Below, piece by piece: positions 16,931 through 25,357 of a DNA stretch of 64,000 nucleotides. Position numbers and translations under genes: made by a program. A model generated the notes under the pieces. The model saw only the letters and a list, made by a program, of their open reading frames with translations, was not told where the DNA came from and searched no databases. The DNA is from Anaerolineales bacterium UBA2200 (GTDB taxonomy: Bacteria > Chloroflexota > Anaerolineae > UBA2200). Numbering within the stretch: the stretch's first letter is position 1; each line of letters starts with the position of its first letter. The stretch covers positions 32,623 to 96,622 of the forward strand of contig DCVA01000043.1 in NCBI GenBank assembly GCA_002327925.1, given 5' to 3'.

Positions 16931-17748
16931 CAATGATGAAGACAACATCGAACCTTGGCTCAAGACGAGTAGTCCGCAATCCCAGGCGCACGCGACGCAG
17001 CTACAAGCGATACAACTACGCAGCCACGGGGGTCTTGCCCAACGTCGGGATTCGCGGTGCTTCTGCCCATCCCAGTCGCGTGGTGGCTCTGGCTATGGCC
17101 TGTCTGATGATCGGACTAATCATCTGGTTTGCCGCTGATCTGCGCTTTTACGTCTTTGCCGCTCAGGTGCAGGGTTCGTCGCTGGCCAGCGCAGATGAGA
17201 TCTTCAGGGCGGCAGGCCTGAACGGGATGAGCATATTCCACATCAACCCTGGCAAGGTGGCCAGCGACATCCGGGCGCGGATTCCCGGCGTGGAGCAGGT
17301 GAGCGTGCAACTGGCGCTGCCTGACGCAGTAGAATTGCTGGTTCGTGAAGGCGATGCTCGATTCGTGTGGCGCTCGCTTGATGTCTCCTATCTGGTTGAC
17401 GGCGACGGTCGGGTGCTGGGCAGTGGCGGATCGGTTGCCAACAGCTGGGTGACGATCAACGACCTGGATGGGCATCCGGTCCTGCTCGGGGGCTCTGTGC
17501 ACAAGGATGCCTGCAACGCCGCGAGCCAGCTGCAGAGTCTGCTGCCAGAGGTGCGCTCTTTTGACTATTCCGAGGCGAAGGGAATCAGTCTGCTGGATAT
17601 GCGTGGCTGGCGAGTCTACTTCGGCGATGCACAGGATATTGCCCACAAGGTAGCCGTCTGGCAGGGTATTGTGCAAAAGCTGGATGCGGAGGGTCAGCAG
17701 GCATCGGTCATCGATGTGCGGTTCCCGGATGCGGCTTACTACAGGTGA
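16927..17748 (+). CDS. ftsQ: FtsQ/DivIB-type cell division protein
   Basis: This 273-residue bitopic protein has a basic cytoplasmic N-terminus (RRTRRSYKRYNY), one membrane segment at about residues 52-70 (VVALAMACLMIGLIIWF) and an extracytoplasmic POTRA domain (VQGSSLASADEIFRAAGLNG onward) followed by an FtsQ-like beta domain (VSYLVDGDGRVL). FtsQ links FtsL/FtsB-type proteins to the septal synthase. GTG 16927 overlaps the ddl stop; ATG 16933 and 16936 are alternatives. Its place between ddl and ftsA is classical. Confidence 0.9.
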   Translation: MTMMKTTSNLGSRRVVRNPRRTRRSYKRYNYAATGVLPNVGIRGASAHPSRVVALAMACLMIGLIIWFAADLRFYVFAAQVQGSSLASADEIFRAAGLNGMSIFHINPGKVASDIRARIPGVEQVSVQLALPDAVELLVREGDARFVWRSLDVSYLVDGDGRVLGSGGSVANSWVTINDLDGHPVLLGGSVHKDACNAASQLQSLLPEVRSFDYSEAKGISLLDMRGWRVYFGDAQDIAHKVAVWQGIVQKLDAEGQQASVIDVRFPDAAYYR

Positions 17749-17811
17749 TGTCGTCAGGAGCAGGTGGTCGATGAATCAGCGCCGGGCATCACTCGGAGGG
17801 CGGAGGTAAGG

Positions 17812-19047
17812 TTGGAGCGAACCATAGTCGGCATTGACGTGGGCACTACGAAGGTCTGCACGTTGATCGGTGAGGTCGATGAGGGGGGGCAGGTTTGTGT
17901 GGTCGGCGTCGGAGTTGCCCCCTCACAAGGGTTGACAAAGGGCGTTGTGGTCAACGTGGAGGACGCAACCAAGTCCGTCGCTGCCTCCATAGAGAAGGCC
18001 GAGCGGGTGTCGGGCTACAGCATCGAGGCGGCCTACCTCGGCCTCGCCGGCAAGCATATTGCCTCCGTCAACAGCCGGGGTGTGGTTGCTGTGGGGCGAG
18101 GGGAAAGGTACATTACCGAGGACGACGTGGCGCGCGCTATCGAGGCAGCGCAGGCCATCGCCGTGCCTCACAGCCGCGAAATCGTGCATGTGCTGCCTCG
18201 GAGTTATATCCTCGACGGGCAAGAGGGCGTTCGGGACCCGGTGGGCATGATGGGGTTTCGACTTGAGGTCGAGGCCCATATCGTCACGGGGGCGGTGCCG
18301 TCAATTCGCAACCTGGTGCAATGTCTCGAGAACGCGCACGTCGAGGTGAATGAGCTGGTGTTGCAGCCGCTCGCGTCCGCAGAAGCGGTCCTTACTCTGG
18401 ACGAGCGTGAGACGGGGGTTGCACTGGTGGATGCGGGAGGCGGCACGACCGACGTGGCAATTCTGGCCGAAGGGGCCATCGGTCACAGTGTGGTGCTGCC
18501 CGTCGGTGGGAACAACCTGACCAATGACCTCGCTGTTGGGCTGCGAACGCCGTTCAGCGTAGCTGAACAGCTCAAGATCCGTTACGGTCACGCCCTTCCA
18601 GAAATGGTCGACCCGGCGGAAATGATCGATGTGACTGCCTTTGGCGAGGCAGAGATCAAGACCCTGCCACGTCGTGAGCTGGTAGAGATACTGGAAGCGC
18701 GTTGCGAGGAGATATGCGCGATGGTGCAGGAAGAGATCAGGCGCTCCGGCTTTGAAGGGCTGCTCCCGGCCGGTGTGGTGCTGACCGGCGGGACTGCTGA
18801 CCTCCCGGGGTTCAAGGAGCTCGCCGCTGAGATGCTGCAGATGCCCGTACGCGTGGGACGTGCGCGCAACGTGGGCGGCCTGGCTGATGCGGTCAGCAAC
18901 CCTGCCTACGCTACAGCGGTTGGCCTGCTGCAATGGGGGTTGCGCAACGGGTCGCCGGAGAAGCGAACCCCGAAGAGGGGCGAAAGCGCTTGGTCAGAGT
19001 TGTTCATCAAGTTCAAGGAAGGTCTCAGGGCGCTGTTGCCGCGCTAG
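17812..19047 (+). CDS. ftsA: Cell division protein FtsA
   Basis: FtsA is an actin-like ATPase that tethers FtsZ to the membrane and recruits the divisome. Motifs are IVGIDVGTTKVCTLIGEV (phosphate 1), GLAGKHIASVNSRGVV, VDAGGGTTDVAILAEG (phosphate 2), GGNNLTNDLAVGL and GVVLTGGTADLPGF (adenosine loop). The C-terminus (SELFIKFKEGLRALL) is an amphipathic helix suited to membrane binding. TTG 17812 is preferred because GGAGG lies five bases upstream and family homology begins there, giving 411 residues. GTG 17764 would add 16 residues. Confidence 0.94.
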   Translation: MERTIVGIDVGTTKVCTLIGEVDEGGQVCVVGVGVAPSQGLTKGVVVNVEDATKSVAASIEKAERVSGYSIEAAYLGLAGKHIASVNSRGVVAVGRGERYITEDDVARAIEAAQAIAVPHSREIVHVLPRSYILDGQEGVRDPVGMMGFRLEVEAHIVTGAVPSIRNLVQCLENAHVEVNELVLQPLASAEAVLTLDERETGVALVDAGGGTTDVAILAEGAIGHSVVLPVGGNNLTNDLAVGLRTPFSVAEQLKIRYGHALPEMVDPAEMIDVTAFGEAEIKTLPRRELVEILEARCEEICAMVQEEIRRSGFEGLLPAGVVLTGGTADLPGFKELAAEMLQMPVRVGRARNVGGLADAVSNPAYATAVGLLQWGLRNGSPEKRTPKRGESAWSELFIKFKEGLRALLPR

Positions 19048-19111
19048 TGCGTACCCGTGGAGAGCGGCTATCGCTCGCCCGGCGCCAGACAGGTAGGAAA
19101 GGAGTCATAGA

Positions 19112-20200
19112 ATGAAAGAACGTGAACTCGAACGGCATGCACCGAGCTTTGCACGAATCCTGGTTGTGGGCGTCGGTGGAGGCGGCGGGAACGCAGTCAA
19201 TCGCATGATCGACGCGGGATTGAGAGGCGTCGAGTTTGTGGCCATCAATACGGATGGCCAGTCGCTCCTGCTTTCAAAGGCGCCAACACGTCTGCGGATC
19301 GGCGACAAGCTGACCAAGGGTCTCGGCTCTGGTGGCAATCCGGCCGTCGGCGCCAAGGCGGCCGAAGAGTCGCACGAGGAACTGCGACAGGTCCTCGACG
19401 GCGCCGACATGGTCTTTGTCACAGCTGGAATGGGCGGGGGCACTGGCACGGGGGCCAGCCCGGTTATTGCCGGACTCGCGAAGGAAGCCGGTGCATTGAC
19501 CGTGGGCGTGGTGACTCGGCCGTTTAGCTTCGAGGGCATGCGCAGAGCCAAGGCTGCCGATGACGGGATCGTACAACTCAAAGAGAAAGCCCACACCGTT
19601 ATCGTCGTGCCGAATGATCGGCTGCTGCAGATCGTAGACAAGAAGGCGTCCATCGAGCAGGCATTCCGGGCTGCTGACGATGTGCTGCGCCAGGGCGTTC
19701 AGGGGGTCTCCGAGGTCATCACCGAGCCGGGTCTTATCAATGTGGACTTTGCCGATGTGCGCAACGTGATGTCCGAGGGCGGCTCGGCGCTGATGGGCAT
19801 CGGCAGGGCCAGTGGTGAGAATCGGGCTGGTGAGGCCGCCAAACAGGCGATTTCGAGCCCGTTGCTGGATGTGACAATTGATGGGGCCAGAGGAGTGCTC
19901 TTCAACATCTGTGGCGGGCAGAGCCTCACCCTCCACGAAGCCAACGAAGCGGCTGAGATTATCCGCGAGCGGGCAGATGCCGACGCCAACATCCGTTTCG
20001 GCGCAGTCCTCAATGAGGAGATGGGCGACGAGGTCCAGATCACGGTCATTGCTACCGGCTTTAACGCCGACGGGCGAATACAGAGCAGACCGTTTGTGGT
20101 CAGTCCGCGCAAGACGCTGGACTTTCCCGTTCGCTCCTTTGAGGGAGAGGATCTGGATATTCCATCGTTCCTGAGGCGTAAACAGCGTCCACCGCAATAA
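19112..20200 (+). CDS. ftsZ: Cell division protein FtsZ
   Basis: FtsZ is the tubulin-like GTPase that forms the division ring. The 362-residue protein has ILVVGVGGGGGNAVNRMI at the N-terminus, the tubulin signature GGGTGTG near residues 107-113, VVPNDRLLQ, and the T7-loop region NVDFADVRNVM with its catalytic Asp residues. The C-terminal tail is short and ends with DLDIPSFLRRK, the conserved peptide that binds FtsA and SepF. A GGAG ribosome-binding site precedes the ATG. This is the last gene of the cluster. Confidence 0.98.
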   Translation: MKERELERHAPSFARILVVGVGGGGGNAVNRMIDAGLRGVEFVAINTDGQSLLLSKAPTRLRIGDKLTKGLGSGGNPAVGAKAAEESHEELRQVLDGADMVFVTAGMGGGTGTGASPVIAGLAKEAGALTVGVVTRPFSFEGMRRAKAADDGIVQLKEKAHTVIVVPNDRLLQIVDKKASIEQAFRAADDVLRQGVQGVSEVITEPGLINVDFADVRNVMSEGGSALMGIGRASGENRAGEAAKQAISSPLLDVTIDGARGVLFNICGGQSLTLHEANEAAEIIRERADADANIRFGAVLNEEMGDEVQITVIATGFNADGRIQSRPFVVSPRKTLDFPVRSFEGEDLDIPSFLRRKQRPPQ

Positions 20201-20240
20201 ACGTCGGGGCTGCGAATCTGGGTCTGTGTATGAAGACATG

Positions 20241-20284
20241 AGAGGCCAGCCTCCGGCGCAGGGGACTGGCCTCTGGCCGTTTTG
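20241..20284 (+). terminator. Rho-independent terminator after ftsZ
   Basis: The 9-bp arms AGAGGCCAG (20241-20249) and CTGGCCTCT (20266-20274), with further pairing possible inside the loop, are followed by GGCCGTTTTG. It closes the dcw cluster. Confidence 0.75.
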
Positions 20285-20328
20285 ACGGAACGAAGCTTAA
20301 AATTAGGCCCGATTTAACAGACCTAGCC

Positions 20329-20357
20329 TTGTCACGGTCAGTGATGTATGCTATACT
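20329..20357 (+). promoter_or_regulatory. Promoter of the nrdR-nrdD-nrdG region
   Basis: TTGTCA (20329-20334), a 17-bp spacer and TATACT (20352-20357) predict a start near 20364, leaving a 240-base leader before nrdR. I could not identify NrdR boxes or a cobalamin riboswitch in the leader. Confidence 0.7.
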
Positions 20358-20408
20358 TGCTCTGCTACTACGGGTAGCCCCTCCTCGATCCAGGAGGTAC
20401 TAGATACA

Positions 20409-20603
20409 GTGGTCGACCAGAGTTGGTGTCGAGTGACGCCGCGCGGCTGCATCGGACCGCTCACCACTGTCGCTCACTGGGCACTAGAGCCCAACCTGTC
20501 TGGCTACCCGCAACTCCCATGGCTGCGGAATCCGCTCAAGGACGTACTGTCCCATTGCGGTGGCGCAGGCGTCGCCCTAGTTCGCCGCATGGAGGAGAGC
20601 TGA
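20409..20603 (+). CDS. Possible leader ORF coupled to nrdR
   Basis: A 64-codon frame starts with GTG 11 bases after AGGAGG (20392-20397) and ends at the TGA of a TGATG junction whose ATG starts nrdR. The product (MVDQSWCRVTPRGC onward) matches nothing I recognise. The junction would allow translational coupling, but no other evidence shows it is a real protein. Apart from this frame, the leader 20364-20602 holds no gene I can identify. Confidence 0.25.
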   Translation: MVDQSWCRVTPRGCIGPLTTVAHWALEPNLSGYPQLPWLRNPLKDVLSHCGGAGVALVRRMEES

Positions 20604-21091
20604 TGCACTGTCCCTACTGCCAGGAAGGAGACTCGCACGTAATCGATACTCGCACCGTCGGCGACAGCATCCGGCGACGTCGCGAGTGTCCACGGTGTGG
20701 GCAACGCTTCACCACCTACGAACGATTGGCGCCGGTCAGCCTTTTCGTGGCGAAACGGGATGGCCGACGTGAGCCTTTCGATCGCGAAAAGCTGTATGCC
20801 GGGATCTACCATGCCTGCGCCAAGCGACCGATTTCCGATGACCAGATACAGACTGTTGTTGGCCATGTGGAAAATGACCTCTACGCCCTCGGCAAGGCCG
20901 AGGTGGAGAGTCAGGTGATCGGCCAGATGGTCATGCAGGAGTTGCGCGGCCTGGACGATGTCGCTTATGTGCGTTTTGCCTCTGTGTACAAGTCCTTCAA
21001 AGACATCAATGGTCTTGTTGAAGAGATCAAAAAGTTCAAGCGCTGGAAGACGGGTGATCCGCAGGAGGAGCCTGTGGAGGCCGATCACTAG
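20603..21091 (+). CDS. nrdR: Transcriptional repressor NrdR
   Basis: NrdR senses ATP/dATP and represses ribonucleotide reductase genes. The 162-residue protein, the usual length, has an N-terminal zinc ribbon (Cys3, Cys6, Cys29, Cys32) with the RRRRECPRCGQRFTTYER pattern. An ATP-cone follows at about residues 49-139 (VAKRDGRREPFDREKLYAGI). GGAGGAG sits just before the ATG. It precedes the reductase genes, which it probably controls. Confidence 0.97.
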   Translation: MHCPYCQEGDSHVIDTRTVGDSIRRRRECPRCGQRFTTYERLAPVSLFVAKRDGRREPFDREKLYAGIYHACAKRPISDDQIQTVVGHVENDLYALGKAEVESQVIGQMVMQELRGLDDVAYVRFASVYKSFKDINGLVEEIKKFKRWKTGDPQEEPVEADH

Positions 21092-21110
21092 GTTCTGGGA
21101 GAGGCTAGCT

Positions 21111-23180
21111 ATGGACGCTCTTAACACGGCCCAGCAGCAGAAACTGCGGACAGCGGTCGCCATCGCTTCTGTTCAGAAGCGAGATGGTCGAGTTGTGGCG
21201 TTCGACCAGAAGCGAATCGATGCAGCCATTTTGAGAGCCTTTGTAGCGGTCGGCCTGGGCGAGCCGGCCGACCGAGCTCACGCGCTTTCGGAGCGAGTGG
21301 TGGACCTGCTCGTGCAGCGTTACGGCGCGCAGGGCTGTGCCCTGGTGGAGCAGATCCAGGACGCGGTGGAAGAGGTGCTGATTCGCGCAGGCGAGGTGAA
21401 GGTCGCCAAGGCCTATATCCTCTACCGGGCTCAACGCTCCGAGGTGCGCGACACGACCAGGCTCATGCTGGACGGGATGAAGCTGGTCGACGACTATATC
21501 GACAGGGCTGATTGGCGTGTCAGCGAGAACGCTAACATGAACTACTCGCTGCAGGGCCTGAACTTTTACGTCGCCTCGAGCATCGCGGCCAAGTACTGGC
21601 TCAACAAGATCTACCCGGCTGAGGTGTGCCTGGCACACCAAGAGGGAGATTTTCATATTCACGACCTGGGCATGCTGGCGACCTACTGCTGCGGCTGGGA
21701 TCTACGTGACTTGCTGGTGCGCGGCTTTGGTGGAGTGCGGGCCAAGCTCGAGAGCAGGCCGCCTCGACACCTGCGCACGGCTCTGGGACAGCTCGTCAAC
21801 TTTTTCTACACCGTTCAGGGCGAGTCTGCAGGGGCGCAGGCCATCTCCAACTTTGACACGCTCCTGGCGCCTTTCGTCCGGTACGATGGCCTAAACTACG
21901 CGGGCGTGAAGCAGGCGTTGCAGGAGTTCGTCTTTAACATCAATGTGCCAACGCGGGTAGGCTTTCAGACGCCGTTTACCAACGTTACCATGGACCTGAC
22001 GCCGCCCTCTACTCTGGCCGAGGAAGGGGTCATCGCCGGCGGAAAGCTCCAGCAAGACACGTATGGCGACTTTCAGCCGGAGATGGATCTCATAAACCGG
22101 GCGTTCGCCGAGGTGTTGTTGGAGGGTGATGCTCGCGGCCGGGTGTTTACCTTCCCCATTCCCACCTACAATGTCACCAGCGACTTTGACTGGGATAACC
22201 CGGTTCTGGAGCCTCTCTGGAGAGTGACCGCCAAGTATGGCATCCCCTATTTCGCCAACTACATTAATAGCGACCTGCGCCCCGAGGATGCACGTTCCAT
22301 GTGCTGCCGATTACGACTGGACAATCGAGAGCTTCGTAAGCGAGGTGGCGGACTGTTTGGCGCCAACCCGCTCACTGGCAGCATAGGGGTAGTTACCATC
22401 AATCTGCCACGTGTGGGGTTCCGCGCCACGAGTGAGGATGACTACTATTTCCGCCTGAGCCAGACCATGGACGTGGCCAGGACGTCCCTCGAGATCAAGC
22501 GCAAGGTCCTCGAACGCCACACGGAGGAGGGGCTGTACCCTTACAGCCGCCACTATCTCCGTTCAGTCTACGAGTGCTTTGGCTCGCACTGGGCCAACCA
22601 TTTCTCGACCATCGGCATTGTTGGGATGAACGAGTGCTGCGAGAACTTTCTCGGAGTTGGCATAGCTCACCCGCAGGGCAAGGATTTTGCCGGTGCGGTC
22701 CTGCAGTTCATGCGACGCAAGCTGCAGGACTATCAGGATGAGACAGGCCATCTCTACAATCTGGAAGCGACTCCGGCGGAGAGCGCCAACTATCGCCTGG
22801 CGAAGGCGGATCGGAAGCAGTACCCGGGAATCGCGACTGCAGGGACCCCCGACACGCCATACTACACCAATTCCACGCACCTTCCAGTGGGCTGCACGGA
22901 CGACCTGTTTGCTGCGCTTGAACATCAGGATGAACTGCAGACCCTCTACACGGGAGGGACTGTATTTCACGCCTTCTTGGGTGAGCAGGTTGACGACTGG
23001 AGGCAGGCACGCCTGCTCGTTCGGCGCATATCAGAGCGCTTCCATCTGCCCTACTTTACGCTGACGCCGACGTTCAGCATCTGCCCGGTTCATGGTTACC
23101 TGAATGGTCGGCACAGCTATTGCCCCTACGATCACACGCCCGAGGAGTTGGCGCGTTTTGGCTCGGCTGCCTCGGCATAA
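21111..23180 (+). CDS. nrdD: Anaerobic ribonucleoside-triphosphate reductase, large catalytic part without its glycyl-radical tail
   Basis: NrdD reduces NTPs to dNTPs with a protein glycyl radical under anoxic conditions. The 689 residues include an N-terminal ATP-cone (VQKRDGRVVAFDQKRIDAAI) and the ten-stranded catalytic barrel, with NYSLQGLNFY, GDFHIHDL, the cysteine region SMCCRLRLDNREL, LFGANPLTGSIG and GMNECCENFLG. Near the end come Cys658 (CPVH) and Cys671 (CPYDH), the zinc-site area, where the usual second CxxC is CxxD. The protein stops at TAA before the conserved RxxGYLRP radical segment. That segment is found in the next frame downstream. GGGAGAGG precedes the ATG. Confidence 0.93.
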   Translation: MDALNTAQQQKLRTAVAIASVQKRDGRVVAFDQKRIDAAILRAFVAVGLGEPADRAHALSERVVDLLVQRYGAQGCALVEQIQDAVEEVLIRAGEVKVAKAYILYRAQRSEVRDTTRLMLDGMKLVDDYIDRADWRVSENANMNYSLQGLNFYVASSIAAKYWLNKIYPAEVCLAHQEGDFHIHDLGMLATYCCGWDLRDLLVRGFGGVRAKLESRPPRHLRTALGQLVNFFYTVQGESAGAQAISNFDTLLAPFVRYDGLNYAGVKQALQEFVFNINVPTRVGFQTPFTNVTMDLTPPSTLAEEGVIAGGKLQQDTYGDFQPEMDLINRAFAEVLLEGDARGRVFTFPIPTYNVTSDFDWDNPVLEPLWRVTAKYGIPYFANYINSDLRPEDARSMCCRLRLDNRELRKRGGGLFGANPLTGSIGVVTINLPRVGFRATSEDDYYFRLSQTMDVARTSLEIKRKVLERHTEEGLYPYSRHYLRSVYECFGSHWANHFSTIGIVGMNECCENFLGVGIAHPQGKDFAGAVLQFMRRKLQDYQDETGHLYNLEATPAESANYRLAKADRKQYPGIATAGTPDTPYYTNSTHLPVGCTDDLFAALEHQDELQTLYTGGTVFHAFLGEQVDDWRQARLLVRRISERFHLPYFTLTPTFSICPVHGYLNGRHSYCPYDHTPEELARFGSAASA

Positions 23181-23222
23181 GTGAATGCTCAGAAGCTTCT
23201 AGATTCGGAGGACGGTGCGAAC

Positions 23223-23426
23223 ATGACAAGTGTCGACGAGAAGCAGGTGATCAGTGACGCCCAGGCGGGGCCGAGGGAAAAGAAGGTGGCGTGCGAGGTC
23301 TATTCGCGCATTGTTGGATACCTTCGCCCGGTAGCCGACTGGAACCGCGGCAAGCAGCAGGAGTTTTCGGAGCGCAAGACATACGGTGTCCCGCAGTCCG
23401 AGAGATCCGATACCTCCTCGAACTAG
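23223..23426 (+). CDS. nrdD: Separate glycyl-radical C-terminal segment of anaerobic ribonucleotide reductase
   Basis: This 67-residue protein carries CEVYSRIVGYLRPVADW and GKQQEFSERKTY, the conserved end of NrdD. Gly32, in SRIVGY, is the expected radical residue, and Cys24 would normally be next to the zinc site. It is in the same reading frame as nrdD, beyond the TAA at 23178-23180. The frame could also start with GTG 23181 directly after that stop. ATG 23223 is preferred because GGAGGA (23207-23212) precedes it. It may form a two-chain enzyme with the large part, arise by stop readthrough, or be a broken gene. The intact motif and own ribosome-binding site favour function. Confidence 0.85.
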   Translation: MTSVDEKQVISDAQAGPREKKVACEVYSRIVGYLRPVADWNRGKQQEFSERKTYGVPQSERSDTSSN

Positions 23427-23554
23427 GATTGAGATTGCACTGAGAGCTAGGACACTCCGCACTCGGCTCCCGTGCGCAGAGGCGGCCGTGGTGGTTGATC
23501 CTAGCTTCCCCCGGTTCGTCCTGGCTGCGGATCCCTTATCCGCGCGGGGTTTCT

Positions 23555-24319
23555 GTGCTGTGTAAGAGCGTGTTGCGCACCTCGGTGATTGAGTTCCCCG
23601 GTCATATCGCGGATGTGGTGTTTGTCGGCGGATGCAACTTCCGCTGCCCGTACTGCTATAACCGTGATCTAGTGCTGAACCCCGGCCTGCTTCCGGACCT
23701 TCCGGCCGAGCTAGTCTTCGAGGACGTCAAGGGACGCCGGTGCTTTGTGGATGGCATCGTGATTACAGGGGGGGAGCCCAGCCTGCAACCGGAGCTGGAC
23801 GCCTTTCTGACCCGGGCGCGCGAAGCGAACTTGCTGACCAAGCTCGATACAAACGGCTACCGACCTGATGTGCTTCGGCGTTGCCTGGAAAAGCACCTGG
23901 TGAGCTACATTGCGATGGATGTCAAGACCAGCCTGCCGCGCTATCGGAGCGTTGCAGGCCTGGATGTGGATCACCGGCTTCTGCTGGAGTCCATCTCACT
24001 GATCCTGTCGTCGGGAGTCGAACACGAGTTTCGGACCACGGTTGTGCCGGGGTTGGTCGAGCTGAGTGATGTCGAGGCCATCTCGCGGGAGATCCGCGGA
24101 GCACAGCAATACTACCTCCAGGCGTTTCGCCCATCTCCGACAGTAGGATGGGGCAACGAAGTGCCCGTTGGCTCCCCGGATCCGGAATTGATGCAGCAGA
24201 TGGCGCGGGTAGCGTCACGGAACGTCCATCACGTCGGAGTTCGAGGCCTCGTACAGGGTGATGGAACGACTTCTCGGGAGGCGATCCGGATTGACAGTCA
24301 GGAGGCCCTGACCAGCTGA
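23555..24319 (+). CDS. nrdG: Anaerobic ribonucleotide reductase activating protein (radical SAM)
   Basis: NrdG uses a [4Fe-4S] cluster and S-adenosylmethionine to abstract hydrogen from the NrdD glycine. From GTG 23555 the protein has 254 residues, with the typical start SVIEFPGHIADVVFVGGCNF and the radical-SAM motif CNFRCPYC (Cys27, Cys31, Cys34). GGEPSLQP, TNGYRPDVL and AMDVKTSL follow. A TTG at 23495 in the same frame would add 20 unconserved residues. The length puts it in the longer NrdG2-type group. Its presence next to the split reductase supports an active system. The 128 bases before it show no gene. Confidence 0.92.
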   Translation: MLCKSVLRTSVIEFPGHIADVVFVGGCNFRCPYCYNRDLVLNPGLLPDLPAELVFEDVKGRRCFVDGIVITGGEPSLQPELDAFLTRAREANLLTKLDTNGYRPDVLRRCLEKHLVSYIAMDVKTSLPRYRSVAGLDVDHRLLLESISLILSSGVEHEFRTTVVPGLVELSDVEAISREIRGAQQYYLQAFRPSPTVGWGNEVPVGSPDPELMQQMARVASRNVHHVGVRGLVQGDGTTSREAIRIDSQEALTS

Positions 24320-24350
24320 CCATGGTGCAAGGCACTACAACGGAGGGAGC

Positions 24351-25277
24351 ATGAGAATGCGCATACGACGGGATGTTCAGCAAGTCATTCGCGAGGGCGG
24401 CGCCGCTGTGGCACTCGAATCGACTCTGATCACTCACGGGCTGCCATACCCAGATAATCTGCGCGTCGCCCAGCAGATGGAACAGGCGGTGCGCGACGAA
24501 GGTGCCGTTCCGGCGACTGTGGCTGTTCTGGCTGGAGTGCCCACGATTGGGATTGACAGCGTTCAGCTGGAGTACCTTGCCCAGGCCAAAAACGTGCGCA
24601 AGTGCAGCAGAAGGGACCTGCCCATCGTGCTGGCGACCCAGTCTGATGGCGCTACGACGATCTGCGGCACGCTGATCCTGGCACACCTGGCTGGAGTCCG
24701 TGTGTTTGCCACGGGTGGTCTGGGCGGAGTTCACCGTGGCAAGGTGTTCGACGTCTCGGCAGACCTCGACGAACTGGCCCGCACGCCAATGATTGTGGTC
24801 TGTTCGGGGCCCAAGGCGCTGCTGGACCAGGAGGCGACTCGCGAAAGGCTTGAGACGCTGGGCGTACCCATCCTCGGGTACGGCACGGACCGTGTTCCCG
24901 CCTTCTACTCGCGTGAGAGCGACCTGGCGGTGGACCTGCGGGTGGAGAGCCCGGATGAGGTCGCCGGCGTTGCCATGGCGCGCGACAAGCTTGGCCTGAT
25001 GGCTGCGGTCGTGGTCGGCGTTCCAGTTCCTGTCGCCGACGAACTCCCTCGTGCACAGGCCGAAGAGGCGATTCGCCTGGCCCTGCATATGGCCGAGGAG
25101 CAGGCGATTCGCGGTGAGGCGGTCACACCCTTCTTGCTCCCTCGCATTACCGAGCTCACCGAAGGGCGCAGTCTTGTTGCCAACCGCAGTCTGCTGATCA
25201 ACAACGCGCGGGTGGCAGCGCGTGTGGCACATTCATTGGCGCTGGCGAGGCAGAGGGAGCGCAGGCCGACCATTTAG
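24351..25277 (+). CDS. psuG: Pseudouridine-5'-phosphate glycosidase
   Basis: PsuG reversibly splits pseudouridine 5'-phosphate into uracil and ribose 5-phosphate. The 308-residue protein shows VALESTLITHGLPYP (with the family's catalytic Glu), VPATVAVLAGVPTIG, KCSRRDLPIVLA (Lys region), TTICGTLILAHLAGV, VFATGGLGGVHRG, VFDVSADLDEL (Asp) and CSGPKALLD (Lys). GGAGGGAGC lies before the ATG. It follows nrdG after 31 bases and may share its transcript. The PfkB kinase encoded three genes downstream could supply the phosphorylated substrate. Confidence 0.95.
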   Translation: MRMRIRRDVQQVIREGGAAVALESTLITHGLPYPDNLRVAQQMEQAVRDEGAVPATVAVLAGVPTIGIDSVQLEYLAQAKNVRKCSRRDLPIVLATQSDGATTICGTLILAHLAGVRVFATGGLGGVHRGKVFDVSADLDELARTPMIVVCSGPKALLDQEATRERLETLGVPILGYGTDRVPAFYSRESDLAVDLRVESPDEVAGVAMARDKLGLMAAVVVGVPVPVADELPRAQAEEAIRLALHMAEEQAIRGEAVTPFLLPRITELTEGRSLVANRSLLINNARVAARVAHSLALARQRERRPTI

Positions 25278-25357
25278 CGATGGGGGCGGCCGCTATCGGG
25301 ACAGGGGCGGTCGTGGTTGAGGTCGTGTCCACTTCATTCGTTCTTCCCGGAGGGTCT

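Noticed and set aside
20364..20602. Possible cobalamin riboswitch or NrdR box in the nrdR leader
   Set aside because: I could not find the B12-box core or paired 16-bp NrdR boxes.
23181..23222. GTG directly after the nrdD stop as start of the glycyl-radical ORF
   Set aside because: Possible, but it has no ribosome-binding site of its own at the right distance; ATG 23223 has GGAGGA upstream and is preferred.
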